From Holophagales bacterium (GTDB taxonomy: Bacteria; Acidobacteriota; Thermoanaerobaculia; Multivoradales; Multivoraceae), in NCBI GenBank assembly GCA_009836625.1, contig VXVC01000004.1, forward strand, positions 1,201,037 to 1,265,036: a stretch of DNA of 64,000 nucleotides. The letters are read 5' to 3'. The position numbers were made by a program, and so were the translations under genes. How positions within the stretch are numbered: position 1 is the first letter of the stretch; each line of letters opens with the position of its first letter. The notes beneath the pieces were generated by a model. The model worked only from the letters and a program-made list of their open reading frames with translations. It made no database searches and had not been told where the DNA came from. Shown in pieces: positions 53,870-62,745 of this stretch.

Positions 53870-56104
53870 TTGAAGAGGATGATGGCGGTTGCGGTCAGAT
53901 GCCGGCCAGAGGGCCGGCGCACCGGCAGGGCGGCCTTCGCGGTGCTGGCGGTGCTATCGCTCGTGGTGGGCGCCGCCGTCGCGCAAGCACAGACGCCAGG
54001 TCCGGACGAACTCGAGCAGTTCGAAGGCCGCGAGTTCGTCTTCGAGGTGCAGGTGCCGGTCAACGTCATCGCGAGGGACGGCGCCGCCGTCCGCGGCCTG
54101 GCCGCGGAAGACTTCCAGATCCTGGACGAAGGCGAGGCGCAGACGCTCACCGGTTTCCGCGTGATCGACCTGGCGCAGATCATTCCGGACGAGCGGCGGG
54201 TCATCGAGACGGACTACGGCGTGCCGCCGGCGGCGCGGCGCCACTTCCTGTTCCTGTTCGACCTCTCCTACTCCGCGCCGACATCGATCGCCAAGGCCCA
54301 GCTCGCGGCGAAGAAGTTCGTGCTGGAGAACCTGCACCCGACCGATCTGGCCTCCGTCGGCATTCACTCCGTCGAATCCGGGCCGCAACTCCTGATCACC
54401 TTCACGCCCGACCGGGCCCAACTCGCGCGGGCCATCACGACCCTTGGCAATCCCAGACTCCTCAGGCTGGCGACCGAGGATCCGCTGGGCTTCCTGATCG
54501 ACGTGCCGGGACCGGCGACGGACCTGACTTCGGCCCTCGACGTCGGCGGCGTGAACTCGGGGATCACCGAAATGGAGCGCAGCATGAGCAGCTACCTCCA
54601 GGTGATCGGCAGGGAGATGGCGAAATCCGAGAGGAACTACGCGCGCGGGCAGATTTCACGCTGGGCCGACACCTTGCACGAGATGGCGCGCATCCTGTCC
54701 ACGGTCGAGGGCCGCAAACACCTGGTGCTGTTCTCCGAGGGCTTCGACGGCAGGCTGCTCTTCGGCCGAGGACCGGACTCCTCCGACGAGGAATTCCGGC
54801 GCGAGACCGACCTGATCGAGCGGGGGCAGATCGCCCAGGTCGATACCGACCAGCGGTTCGGCAACACGCAGCTTCAGACCCAGGTCCACCAGATGCTGAG
54901 CGAGTTCAACCGCGCCAACACGGTGATCCACACGGTCGACATCTCCGGCCTGCGGGCGGACTCGCTCGAGGAGAACCGGATCCGTTCGGTCGGCCGTGAC
55001 GCCCTCTTCTATCTCGCCAACCAGACCGGCGGCCAGGCGCACGAAGACGCGAACGACTTCGGCGCCGAGTTGCGGGAAGTGCTCGAGTCCTCCACCGTCA
55101 CCTACCTGCTCTCGTTCCAACCCTCCGACCCGGGAGACGCGGGCGACCACCATCGCCTGCGAGTGCGGGCCCGGGCGCCCAGGGGCGCCCAGCTCTCCCA
55201 CCGCATGGGCTACTACACGCCCAGGCCCTACGGCGACCTCCACCCGATGGAGAAGCGCCTCCTCGCCTCCGACCTGATCGCCGCCGCGGCCGAGCGAGAC
55301 GACCTGATGATGAACGTCCTTGCCGCCCCGTTCCGGGCCGGTCCGAACCAGGCCTACGTACCGGTCATCGTCGAGATAGACGGCGGCAGCCTGCTCGAGA
55401 ACCACGAGTCGCCCCGGTTACCGGTCGAGATCTATGCCTACATCACCGACGACAAGTCGGAGATGCGGGACTTCTTCAGCAGGGTCGTGACCCTCGACCT
55501 GACCGGCCGCCAGGACACCTTCGTGAACACCGGTCTCAAGTACTACGGCAGCCTGGATCTGGAGCCGGGCGAGTACCTGCTGCGGGTCCTCGCCCGCAAC
55601 GCACTGACCGGCGCCACCGGCGTCGAGACGGTGGCCCTCCACGTCCCGACCTTCGAAAGCGGCGAACCGACCCTCCTGCCCCCCTTCTTCCATGAAGAGC
55701 CGGGCGCCTGGTTCCTGGTCCGGGAACAACCGGCGGACCAGTACGCCAAGACCACCGTGTACCCATTCACGGTCAACGGCAAGCCCTACGTGCCGTCGGC
55801 GGTCCCCCTCCTCTTCGAGGGCGGTGACGACGAAGCGGAGATCTGCCTCGTCGGTTACAACCTGGGCGCGGGCGACCTGTTCCTCCAGAGCACGGTGCTC
55901 GACGCGGACGGTGAACGGATGGAGGGCGGGGCACTCAGCCTGCGCGAACGGACCGTGACCGGCATACCGGGCCTCGACAAGCTGGTCGCCGCCTTCGACC
56001 CGGTCGACCTGCCGGCGGGCGACTACACTCTGAGAGTCACGGTGACCGATCCGGCGACCCAGGCTCGACCGTTCAACTCGATTCCGCTTAGAGTCCTGAA
56101 CTGA
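53870..56104 (+). CDS. Secreted VWFA-related protein with intact MIDAS motif
   Basis: A protein of about 744 residues with a signal peptide (VLAVLSLVVGAAVAQAQ). It belongs to the acidobacterial VWFA-related proteins: an N-terminal beta segment (VNVIARDGAAVRGLAAEDFQ), then a von Willebrand A domain starting HFLFLFDLSYSAPTSIAKAQ near residue 125. Its DLSYS fits the metal-coordinating MIDAS pattern DxSxS. Later parts include EGRKHLVLFSEGFDGRLLF near 285, the TGGQAHEDANDFG segment and a C-terminal beta-rich region (PAGDYTLRVTVTDPA). The role is likely protein-protein adhesion at the cell surface. TTG at 53870 opens the frame; the ATGs at 53879 or 53882 may be the real start since GAAGAGG lies just before them. 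Confidence 0.83.
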   Translation: MKRMMAVAVRCRPEGRRTGRAAFAVLAVLSLVVGAAVAQAQTPGPDELEQFEGREFVFEVQVPVNVIARDGAAVRGLAAEDFQILDEGEAQTLTGFRVIDLAQIIPDERRVIETDYGVPPAARRHFLFLFDLSYSAPTSIAKAQLAAKKFVLENLHPTDLASVGIHSVESGPQLLITFTPDRAQLARAITTLGNPRLLRLATEDPLGFLIDVPGPATDLTSALDVGGVNSGITEMERSMSSYLQVIGREMAKSERNYARGQISRWADTLHEMARILSTVEGRKHLVLFSEGFDGRLLFGRGPDSSDEEFRRETDLIERGQIAQVDTDQRFGNTQLQTQVHQMLSEFNRANTVIHTVDISGLRADSLEENRIRSVGRDALFYLANQTGGQAHEDANDFGAELREVLESSTVTYLLSFQPSDPGDAGDHHRLRVRARAPRGAQLSHRMGYYTPRPYGDLHPMEKRLLASDLIAAAAERDDLMMNVLAAPFRAGPNQAYVPVIVEIDGGSLLENHESPRLPVEIYAYITDDKSEMRDFFSRVVTLDLTGRQDTFVNTGLKYYGSLDLEPGEYLLRVLARNALTGATGVETVALHVPTFESGEPTLLPPFFHEEPGAWFLVREQPADQYAKTTVYPFTVNGKPYVPSAVPLLFEGGDDEAEICLVGYNLGAGDLFLQSTVLDADGERMEGGALSLRERTVTGIPGLDKLVAAFDPVDLPAGDYTLRVTVTDPATQARPFNSIPLRVLN

Positions 56105-56127
56105 GCGGCCGGCCCGGAGTCCCCTTA

Positions 56128-56141
56128 CCGCTCCGGAGCGG
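56128..56141. other. 14-base perfect palindrome between the two VWFA genes
   Basis: CCGCTCCGGAGCGG would form a 5-bp stem with a CCGG loop in the 67-bp gap between the VWFA genes. It may tune expression or be an mRNA-processing or stability element. No T-run follows, so a full terminator is unlikely. Confidence 0.35.
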
Positions 56142-56171
56142 GTCATCTCTTCAGGATCAAGGAGTCCGAGC

Positions 56172-58349
56172 ATGAACGACCACAGTCGCTTCGCCTCCCC
56201 GTTCACACGCGTCCGACTCGTCAGGACCGCCGCCGCCGCGACCTGCACCGCCGCACTGCTCCTGGCGGCGGCCGACGCCGACGCCCAGCGCAACCGCCGG
56301 CGCCAGGCGCAGCCCCAGTTCAGCGACGCGACCACCGTGACCGTGGTCGAGGTGCCGGTCCAGGTGATCAGCAGCGGCGCCCCGGTGCGCGACCTCACCC
56401 GGGACGACTTCGAACTCCTCGACGGCCGCCGGCCGGTCGAGATCACCGGTTTCGACCTCGTCGACCTGTCGCTCGTCGAAGGCAAGCCCACCCAGAAACA
56501 GATCCCGGTCGCCGCAAGACGGCACTTCCTGCTGTTCTTCGACCTGTTCTTCACGGCCCCCGACTCGGTCGGCCGCGCCCAGCAGGCGGCGGCCGACCTC
56601 GTCCTGACGTCGCTGCACCCGACCGACCTGGTCGCCGTCGCCGTGTTCGACACCCGGCCCCGGCTCGTTCTCGGTTTCACCTCGGACCGCAGCCAGCTCC
56701 GGCAGGCGATCCGGTCACTGGGCCAGGTCCAGGTCAGCGAAACGGTCGTGCGCGACCCGCTCGGTCTCGTCATTTCCGACATTGGCGCCGCTCTGGCGGC
56801 GGGCGACGAAGTGGCGGGCGGGACCCAGACCGCTGGCGGCATCGACGCCGGCGCGATGCTCTCCGAAACGCGGCGTGAACTCCAGAACCTCCAGGAGCAG
56901 GCCGAGCGCGGCAACGAAGCCAGCAGGATAGCCGCCATGACGCAGGGAATGAGCGCGCTTTCGGACTGGATGGCCTCGGTCGAGGGCCGCAAACACGTCG
57001 TGTTCCTGTCCGAAGGCATGCCGACGAGGGTGCTGTACGGCAACCAGGGTCTGACCGACGAAGATCGGGCGTCCCTGCTGGCCGACAGCGAAGCCGTGAT
57101 CCAGGGCCGGACCCAGGAAGTCGATCAGCAGAGCACGTTCGGCGACTCCTCAGCCCAGAGCGCGATGGAACGCATGCTCAGACAGTTCCGTGAGGCGAAC
57201 TGCACGATCCAGGCGGTCGACGTCAGCGGTCAGATCGCGGGCGAGGCAGGAAGCAGACGTGGTTCCCTGCTCCAGATGGCGAAGGACACGGGCGGCGAGA
57301 TGTTCTCGAACTTCACGAACCTCGGAGACGCGATGGAGGAGATGCTGGAGCGCAACAGCGTCACCTACCTCCTGGCCTTCCAGCCCGGCAACCTCAAGCA
57401 GGACGGCAAGTTCCGCCGTCTGAGGGTGCGTCTCAAGGACGCCCCGAGAGGCACGCAGGTCGTCCATCGTCCCGGCTACTACCCACCCAGGACGTACGAG
57501 CAGACGAGCCCGTTCGAGCGCGCGCTCGGCTCGGCCCAGGCCGTCATGGGAGGCGTCGAAACCGGCGACATCGACGCCGCCGTTCTGGCCACCGGGTTTC
57601 CCGCCGACAGCGGCAAAGCGTATGCGCCGGTGTTGATCACGGCCCGCGGCGAGGATCTCCTGGCCGGCGTGGAGGGCAGCGTTCTTCCGATCGAAATCTA
57701 CGCCTACGCACTGGACGAGGACGGCGTGGTGCGCGACTTCTTCTCCACTCGCATGGGCCTCGATCTGGCGCAGGCCGGGGCCGCCATCCGCCAGAGCGGG
57801 ATCAAGTACTGGGGACATTTCGATCTGGACCCGGGGACGTACTCGGCGAGGGTTCTACTCCGCAACGACATCACCGGCCGCCGGGCGCTCGTGACGGGCG
57901 TCCTCGAAGTGCCCGGCGACGGTACCGTCCTGCAGCCGCCGCTGTTCCCGGAACCGCCCACAAAGTGGCTGCTGCTGCGGGAGGACCCGTCCGAGCAGCG
58001 GCAGGACGTCGCCTTCCCCTTCCTGCTGGACGGCGCGCCGTTCATCCCGGCCTCCCGCCCCGAGGTCGCCCGCGGCGGCGAGGCGCAGATCAGCCTGGTC
58101 GCGATGAACCTGGCCGCGGGCGCCGTTTCGGTCCGGGCGCAGGTCTTCGGCCCGGACGGTGAAGAAGTCACCCAGGGCGGCGAGGTCGCGCTGGACCAGA
58201 GCCAGGCGAGCGGCGGCGCGCTGTCGCGGCTGAACGGGAAGTTCGTCGCCGGGAAGAAGCTCGACCCGGGCGACTACACGCTCACCGTTACCGTGACCGA
58301 CTCGGCGAACGGCCAGCATTCGTCGTCGACGCCGATCCGGGTGCTGTAG
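56172..58349 (+). CDS. Second secreted VWFA-related protein, MIDAS degenerate
   Basis: A 725-residue exported protein (signal AAAATCTAALLLAAADADAQ), paralogous to the gene before it: N-terminal VPVQVISSGAPVRDLTRDDFEL, VWA domain beginning HFLLFFDLFFTAPDSVGRAQ near residue 118, EGRKHVVFLSEGMPTRVLY near 273, NSVTYLLAFQPGNLKQDGKF near 395 and a C-terminal PGDYTLTVTVTDSANG. The MIDAS DxSxS is replaced by DLFFT, so metal binding is doubtful. A Shine-Dalgarno AAGGAG lies 8 bases before the ATG. It is the last gene of the + strand operon; its stop is 8 bases from the opposing metalloprotease stop. Confidence 0.85.
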   Translation: MNDHSRFASPFTRVRLVRTAAAATCTAALLLAAADADAQRNRRRQAQPQFSDATTVTVVEVPVQVISSGAPVRDLTRDDFELLDGRRPVEITGFDLVDLSLVEGKPTQKQIPVAARRHFLLFFDLFFTAPDSVGRAQQAAADLVLTSLHPTDLVAVAVFDTRPRLVLGFTSDRSQLRQAIRSLGQVQVSETVVRDPLGLVISDIGAALAAGDEVAGGTQTAGGIDAGAMLSETRRELQNLQEQAERGNEASRIAAMTQGMSALSDWMASVEGRKHVVFLSEGMPTRVLYGNQGLTDEDRASLLADSEAVIQGRTQEVDQQSTFGDSSAQSAMERMLRQFREANCTIQAVDVSGQIAGEAGSRRGSLLQMAKDTGGEMFSNFTNLGDAMEEMLERNSVTYLLAFQPGNLKQDGKFRRLRVRLKDAPRGTQVVHRPGYYPPRTYEQTSPFERALGSAQAVMGGVETGDIDAAVLATGFPADSGKAYAPVLITARGEDLLAGVEGSVLPIEIYAYALDEDGVVRDFFSTRMGLDLAQAGAAIRQSGIKYWGHFDLDPGTYSARVLLRNDITGRRALVTGVLEVPGDGTVLQPPLFPEPPTKWLLLREDPSEQRQDVAFPFLLDGAPFIPASRPEVARGGEAQISLVAMNLAAGAVSVRAQVFGPDGEEVTQGGEVALDQSQASGGALSRLNGKFVAGKKLDPGDYTLTVTVTDSANGQHSSSTPIRVL

Positions 58350-58357
58350 ACCACCGA

Positions 58358-60880
58358 CTACGGACTACAGAACGCCTTGAGGTCACTCACCGCCGCAGCC
58401 GTCTGACCGAACGGGTTGCCGTGAGTCCACGGCGCCCCGCCGTCCGGCGGACGGACCTCGATGTTGAACGCCAGGTCCGTCACCGGCGCGACGAACACCC
58501 ACCGGCCGCAGTTCCCTGGGGGCGGCTGCAGGACCTTGATCAGCACCTCGGCGTTGCCGCGGTTGAAGAAGTACAGGATGGCCGACTGCTCGGAATCCAG
58601 ACCATAGTCCTTGACCGGAGTGCTCGACGGCTCGCCGTCCTTCAGAAACTCGACGCACATGGCGACTTCGTAGCCGCCCTTCATGGTCGCGACCGGCTGA
58701 GGTTCGCAGTCCGATCTCTCTCCCGCGGTCAGCGCCTGCTGGATGGAAGCCGGGCGGAAGCCGGCGTCCACCAGGTCCACGCCGCGGCGCGGGTCTGCAG
58801 CCGTCACGACGCCTTGCTCCCCTGAAGCCACGGTCCCGGCAACGACCCCGGTGCCCGGATCACAGGGAAAGTGCTTCAACGCACTCGCTGTTGCGGCATC
58901 GCCGCCGCCGCGCGGGTTCCTGTGCTCCCAGGTCTGACCGGTCGCCACATTCTCGATCTGAAGATTGAAGGCCAGCGTAGTGACCGGAGCGACGTACACC
59001 CAGATGTAGTCGCTAATCCTGCAGGTGTCCAGCACCTTGACCAGAACCTCCGCGTTGTCCTTATCGAAGAAGTACAGGATCCCCGACTCCCGGGACTCGA
59101 GGTTGTAGTCCTTGGCGTCCTCCTTGACGAGTTCTCCCTCGCCGTTCCGGTACTCGACGCACATGCTCACGGTGTAACCGTGGTCGAAGGTGATCAACGG
59201 CTCCCTGGGCTCGCAGTCACTGAAGTCCGTCGACGGCAGGACGATGGTCACCGCGTTGCTGGGGGAACGCCCGCTGCCATTGAATGAACGCACCCGGAAG
59301 TCGTAGCGCCCGCCCGGAGTCAACCCCATCACGTCGGCGGTCGTCGCGTTGGCCGGCACGGTTGAATCCGTCCGCCAGCCGCCGCCTCTCCGCCGCACCT
59401 GGACCTCGAAACCGGTCTCGTCGTCCGATCGATCCACCCAACTCAGGCGAACGCTGGTGGGCCCCGTCGACGTGCCGGTCAGGTTGCCCGGCGCCGTCGG
59501 TCCGGCGCCCGGCCCCGGATCCGGGCCCGGATCGGGTCCGGGTCCCCCGGGCAGCGAGTCGCTGTAACGAGGTGCAATGGGCACCGAAACTTCACGCAAC
59601 GCTCTCTCATTCTCCCGCTCGCCGGCGATACCAAGAGTCACCTGGCTGCCATCTATTCTCGGCTGAACCCGCACGGTCGAGAACCACGGCTCCACCTCGC
59701 CGCTGCCGTAGCTCATGATCGTATCCTTGTCCGGCGGATTCGGCGGTGACGGGCTGAACCAGGTGTGCCCGAATGCGTAGGGCGCGATCAAGCTGTTGTT
59801 CCGGCAATCCGCATCTTCGAAGCACCCGCCGGCATTCGGCGGATCGTGTTGGCCGCCCAGGTTGTGGCCGACCTCGTGAGCGAAGGTCTCGTCGCCGCAG
59901 CCCTGCATCACCGTCAGCCCGTAGCCGGCTGGCGAGAACGAGGCCGCCGTATCCCCCTTCTCGAGGAGATAGGCGACACCACAGACGTTAGTGACCTCCG
60001 CGGTCACGAAGATGTGAACCAGGTCCGCCTGGTGCTCGGCGCGCAGCGCCTGCACTTCCTGATTGTTGCGGAGCCTTCCCAGTACCTGACCACCCGAACT
60101 CGAGATCGTCAGCGAAGCCGGGGCCTGTTCGTGATGCACCAACTGGGCGACGACATCCAACTGCCCGTTGCGGAACACGAGGTTCAGGTAGTCGATCGAT
60201 GCCCGCACGGGAGTCTCCACATCGCCGTCGCGGGCCTCGTAGCGCTGGCGGGCCGCCTCGCTGTAGACGATCAGCATGTCGAGATGGTTGTGGTTCGACG
60301 CCTGAACGACGCGCTCCGGATCGCCGTCGCGCTGCGCCTCGATCGCGGCCACCGGCAACGACCGATCCGGAGATACGCCCCCGGGGCAGAATTCCTCTTT
60401 GGGCTTCCGCGTCATCGTCGACATGTTCTCGATCCGGCCGCTTCCGTCGGGCCGGGCCGAGATCCGGTACTTCGCCCCGCCCGGCACACCGAAGTGGCCC
60501 ACCAGGTGGTCGTTCGCGACAGTGAACACGACGCTTTCGTAGTCCGAGCCCGCCGCCCGGCCGGCCCACATCGCGTCGCCGTCGCCCCGGTCCTCGAACA
60601 GGCTCAACTCGGCAACCAGCAGCCGCCCGTTCGGCGCCGGCACTTCGACGCGCTGCGGGGCGGAACGGATGAGGTCGATGTCGAGGTCGATCGCGTAAGG
60701 CACGACACCGGGTTCCGCCACCTCCGGATTCACGATGACGGGGCCCATTTCCAGTAGCCGCTGCGCCTGGATGCTCGCGCCCGGGAACAGCAGGAAGAGA
60801 CAGAGCGGCAGGAACCGCCACTGTCGAAAAACGGCCCGCTCCGGGGCGCCCCCGGACCGGCCCAAGACAGAAGTAGTCAC
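58358..60880 (-). CDS. Secreted reprolysin-like metalloprotease with FN3 and two C-terminal beta domains
   Basis: An 840-residue exported protein (signal FLPLCLFLLFPGASIQAQ). Residues about 40-250 are a propeptide-like region; the peptidase domain has the metzincin site HEVGHNLGGQHD near residue 335 and the Met-turn IMSYGSGEVEPW near 395. A Pro-Asp-Gly linker (GPDPGPDPGPG) near 455 leads to a fibronectin type III domain (about 465-550). Two related Cys-containing domains follow (about 553-673 and 723-838) with ILYFFDKDNAEVLVKVLD and ILYFFNRGNAEVLIKVLQ, similar to the repeated domain of the 31706-35380 protease. GTG at 60880 precedes the signal peptide; upstream in-frame residues are Arg/Pro-rich and unlikely. 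It follows the VWFA gene by 41 bases. Confidence 0.86.
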   Translation of the reverse strand: MTTSVLGRSGGAPERAVFRQWRFLPLCLFLLFPGASIQAQRLLEMGPVIVNPEVAEPGVVPYAIDLDIDLIRSAPQRVEVPAPNGRLLVAELSLFEDRGDGDAMWAGRAAGSDYESVVFTVANDHLVGHFGVPGGAKYRISARPDGSGRIENMSTMTRKPKEEFCPGGVSPDRSLPVAAIEAQRDGDPERVVQASNHNHLDMLIVYSEAARQRYEARDGDVETPVRASIDYLNLVFRNGQLDVVAQLVHHEQAPASLTISSSGGQVLGRLRNNQEVQALRAEHQADLVHIFVTAEVTNVCGVAYLLEKGDTAASFSPAGYGLTVMQGCGDETFAHEVGHNLGGQHDPPNAGGCFEDADCRNNSLIAPYAFGHTWFSPSPPNPPDKDTIMSYGSGEVEPWFSTVRVQPRIDGSQVTLGIAGERENERALREVSVPIAPRYSDSLPGGPGPDPGPDPGPGAGPTAPGNLTGTSTGPTSVRLSWVDRSDDETGFEVQVRRRGGGWRTDSTVPANATTADVMGLTPGGRYDFRVRSFNGSGRSPSNAVTIVLPSTDFSDCEPREPLITFDHGYTVSMCVEYRNGEGELVKEDAKDYNLESRESGILYFFDKDNAEVLVKVLDTCRISDYIWVYVAPVTTLAFNLQIENVATGQTWEHRNPRGGGDAATASALKHFPCDPGTGVVAGTVASGEQGVVTAADPRRGVDLVDAGFRPASIQQALTAGERSDCEPQPVATMKGGYEVAMCVEFLKDGEPSSTPVKDYGLDSEQSAILYFFNRGNAEVLIKVLQPPPGNCGRWVFVAPVTDLAFNIEVRPPDGGAPWTHGNPFGQTAAAVSDLKAFCSP

Positions 60881-60921
60881 GAAACCACTATAGCGCCCGG
60901 CTGGCGGCAGAAGCCGGCCAG

Positions 60922-62745
60922 CTAGCGGACGTTGACGCCGCCTCTCAGGAACGACTGGCGTCCCCCGATGTCGTCCCGCAGGCCGATGCCGAGGTCGTGG
61001 TAGCCGCCCTCCATCGTGAGCTCCAGGCCGTAGCGCCACGTGCCGCCCTCGATGTCGGCCAGACGGTCCGCCGGCACCGCGATGTTGAGGGGCGTCCGCT
61101 GCGGCTCGGTCGTGTGGTCCTTCTCGTCCCGGGCCGCCATCCAGAGCTGGATGCGGCCGTGGTGGACGCCGTCACGCGGGATGAGCGTCAGGTCCTCCCA
61201 GGCCACTTCGATGACCAGGGGGACGTCATAGTTGCCGTCCGGCCGCCGCTTCGGCGGCAGGTTGTGGATCCGGACCCCCAGCGGATTCTCCAGCATGTTC
61301 AGGTGGAGGGCTGACAGGGTTCCCTCGATCATCCGGGACTCGAGCGTCTTGTCCCGGTACCCCTTCCGAAACCGGACTTCCGCGCCGCGGGGCCTGTCCT
61401 TCCAGACCACCTCGATCCGGTGGTAGGCGCCGTCGCCGGCCAGGTCCGGCATGTAACCGAGGGCGTAGTAGTTGCGGAAGTCGGCGGCGACCTGCAGCAG
61501 GTCCGGCATCACCCGGTTCGTGTTGATGATCGCCCGGCCCCCCGTCTCCTCCGCCATCAATTGCAGCGGGCTCTGGAGGTTCGTCCTCACGATCGTGTCG
61601 ATCTGCGCCATCTGCCCCGGCAGGCCCGCGACCGCACTGTCGATCGTGGCCTGGGAGTAAACCGTCAGCCCGCGCGCGTCGATCGCGTAGAAGCTGACCC
61701 GGTTCGCGTTCGCGACCGCCGCGAGCTGCTGGAAGCGGCGCGACATGTCGTACTCGGTCATCTCGATCAGCGATACCGCCTGTTCCCACACACCGTGCAG
61801 GAAGTAGAAGATGTCCTCGCCGGCGATCATCGGGATCCCGTCGGCGACATAGACGACCGCCTTCCGCCCCGGGGCCGCTGACAGGTTCTCGATCAGGCGC
61901 ATCAGGCCGTCGATCGCCATGTTCGTCTCGTTGCGCACCGAGCCCGCGTAGTTGATCAACTGTTCGCGGGCCAGCACCGCGCTTCCTCCCACGAGGCCGC
62001 CCTGACGCGCCGCCTCGATCCGCCGCTCGTTGTCCGTCCGGTTCTCGATCTCCGTGTTGACGTCGTTGATCACCTCGAACAGGTCGCGGCGCTCGCTGTT
62101 GCGGTGCACTCGCTGGCCGGTGAACGTCTCGAGGTCGAGCAGCGCCCGCCGTACCTGGTCGCGGTCGTTCGTGAACGGCATCCGCAGGTTCAGGTAGCGG
62201 TCGAAGCTCGCGAGCATGATGCGGTCCTCGGGCCTCAGGTGCTCGCGGATGAATGCACGAAGTTCCCGCATGACGCGATTGCGGTTGGGCGGGGTCAGAT
62301 TCAGGTTGTCGATGTATATGACGACGTGGAGCGCCTGCTCGGGCGGCACCGTCACCGGCTGTCGCGCGGCGGCCGCCCGTTCGAGAGGATCGTCCGGCGG
62401 CGGCGGCAGCAGCGGCTCCGCCGTCAGTTCGCCGCCGCGGCGCACCAGGAGTTCGTCGCCCTGCTGTTCGACCGCGTAGAAGTTGCTGATCGGCACGGCT
62501 CGCCCGTCGACCCGGAGCTCGAAGTCGTCCGGAGCCAGGCCCAGCACGGGCTTGCCGTCGGCGTCGGTGACGTAGACGTCGACGTTGACGACCTCAACGT
62601 TGACGACCTCGACGAAACCCGGTCCCGAGGGCGAGCGCGCGTCCCCCGGCTGGGCGGTGGCCGGAAGCGCGGCGACCAGTCCAAGGAGGACCGCCGCCGG
62701 CAAGTTGAACCGGCGAAGGATCGCGGTGAGGTCCCCCCAACTCAT
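60922..62745 (-). CDS. Third secreted VWFA-related protein
   Basis: A 607-residue exported protein (signal LPAAVLLGLVAALPATAQ). It has the VWFA-related N-terminal beta segment (VDVYVTDADGKPVLGLAPDDFEL) and a VWA-like domain starting LHVVIYIDNLNLTPPNR near residue 135, with GRKAVVYVADGIPMIAGED near 293. The MIDAS DxSxS is absent (DNLNL). Downstream parts include GGRAIINTNRVMPDLLQV, YYALGYMPDLAGDGAYHRIEV and a beta-rich C-terminus. It is translated right after the sulfatase-TPR gene (ATGA overlap at 62742-62745) and before the metalloprotease gene, giving a three-gene envelope operon. The 15-bp direct repeat near its N-terminus encodes VEVVN twice. Confidence 0.84.
   Translation of the reverse strand: MSWGDLTAILRRFNLPAAVLLGLVAALPATAQPGDARSPSGPGFVEVVNVEVVNVDVYVTDADGKPVLGLAPDDFELRVDGRAVPISNFYAVEQQGDELLVRRGGELTAEPLLPPPPDDPLERAAAARQPVTVPPEQALHVVIYIDNLNLTPPNRNRVMRELRAFIREHLRPEDRIMLASFDRYLNLRMPFTNDRDQVRRALLDLETFTGQRVHRNSERRDLFEVINDVNTEIENRTDNERRIEAARQGGLVGGSAVLAREQLINYAGSVRNETNMAIDGLMRLIENLSAAPGRKAVVYVADGIPMIAGEDIFYFLHGVWEQAVSLIEMTEYDMSRRFQQLAAVANANRVSFYAIDARGLTVYSQATIDSAVAGLPGQMAQIDTIVRTNLQSPLQLMAEETGGRAIINTNRVMPDLLQVAADFRNYYALGYMPDLAGDGAYHRIEVVWKDRPRGAEVRFRKGYRDKTLESRMIEGTLSALHLNMLENPLGVRIHNLPPKRRPDGNYDVPLVIEVAWEDLTLIPRDGVHHGRIQLWMAARDEKDHTTEPQRTPLNIAVPADRLADIEGGTWRYGLELTMEGGYHDLGIGLRDDIGGRQSFLRGGVNVR
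62582..62611. repeat. Two tandem copies of a 15-bp unit in the third VWFA gene
   Basis: ACGTTGACGACCTCA is followed at once by ACGTTGACGACCTCG. It is in frame and encodes VEVVN-VEVVN just after the signal peptide. A recent slippage duplication is the simplest explanation. Confidence 0.85.
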
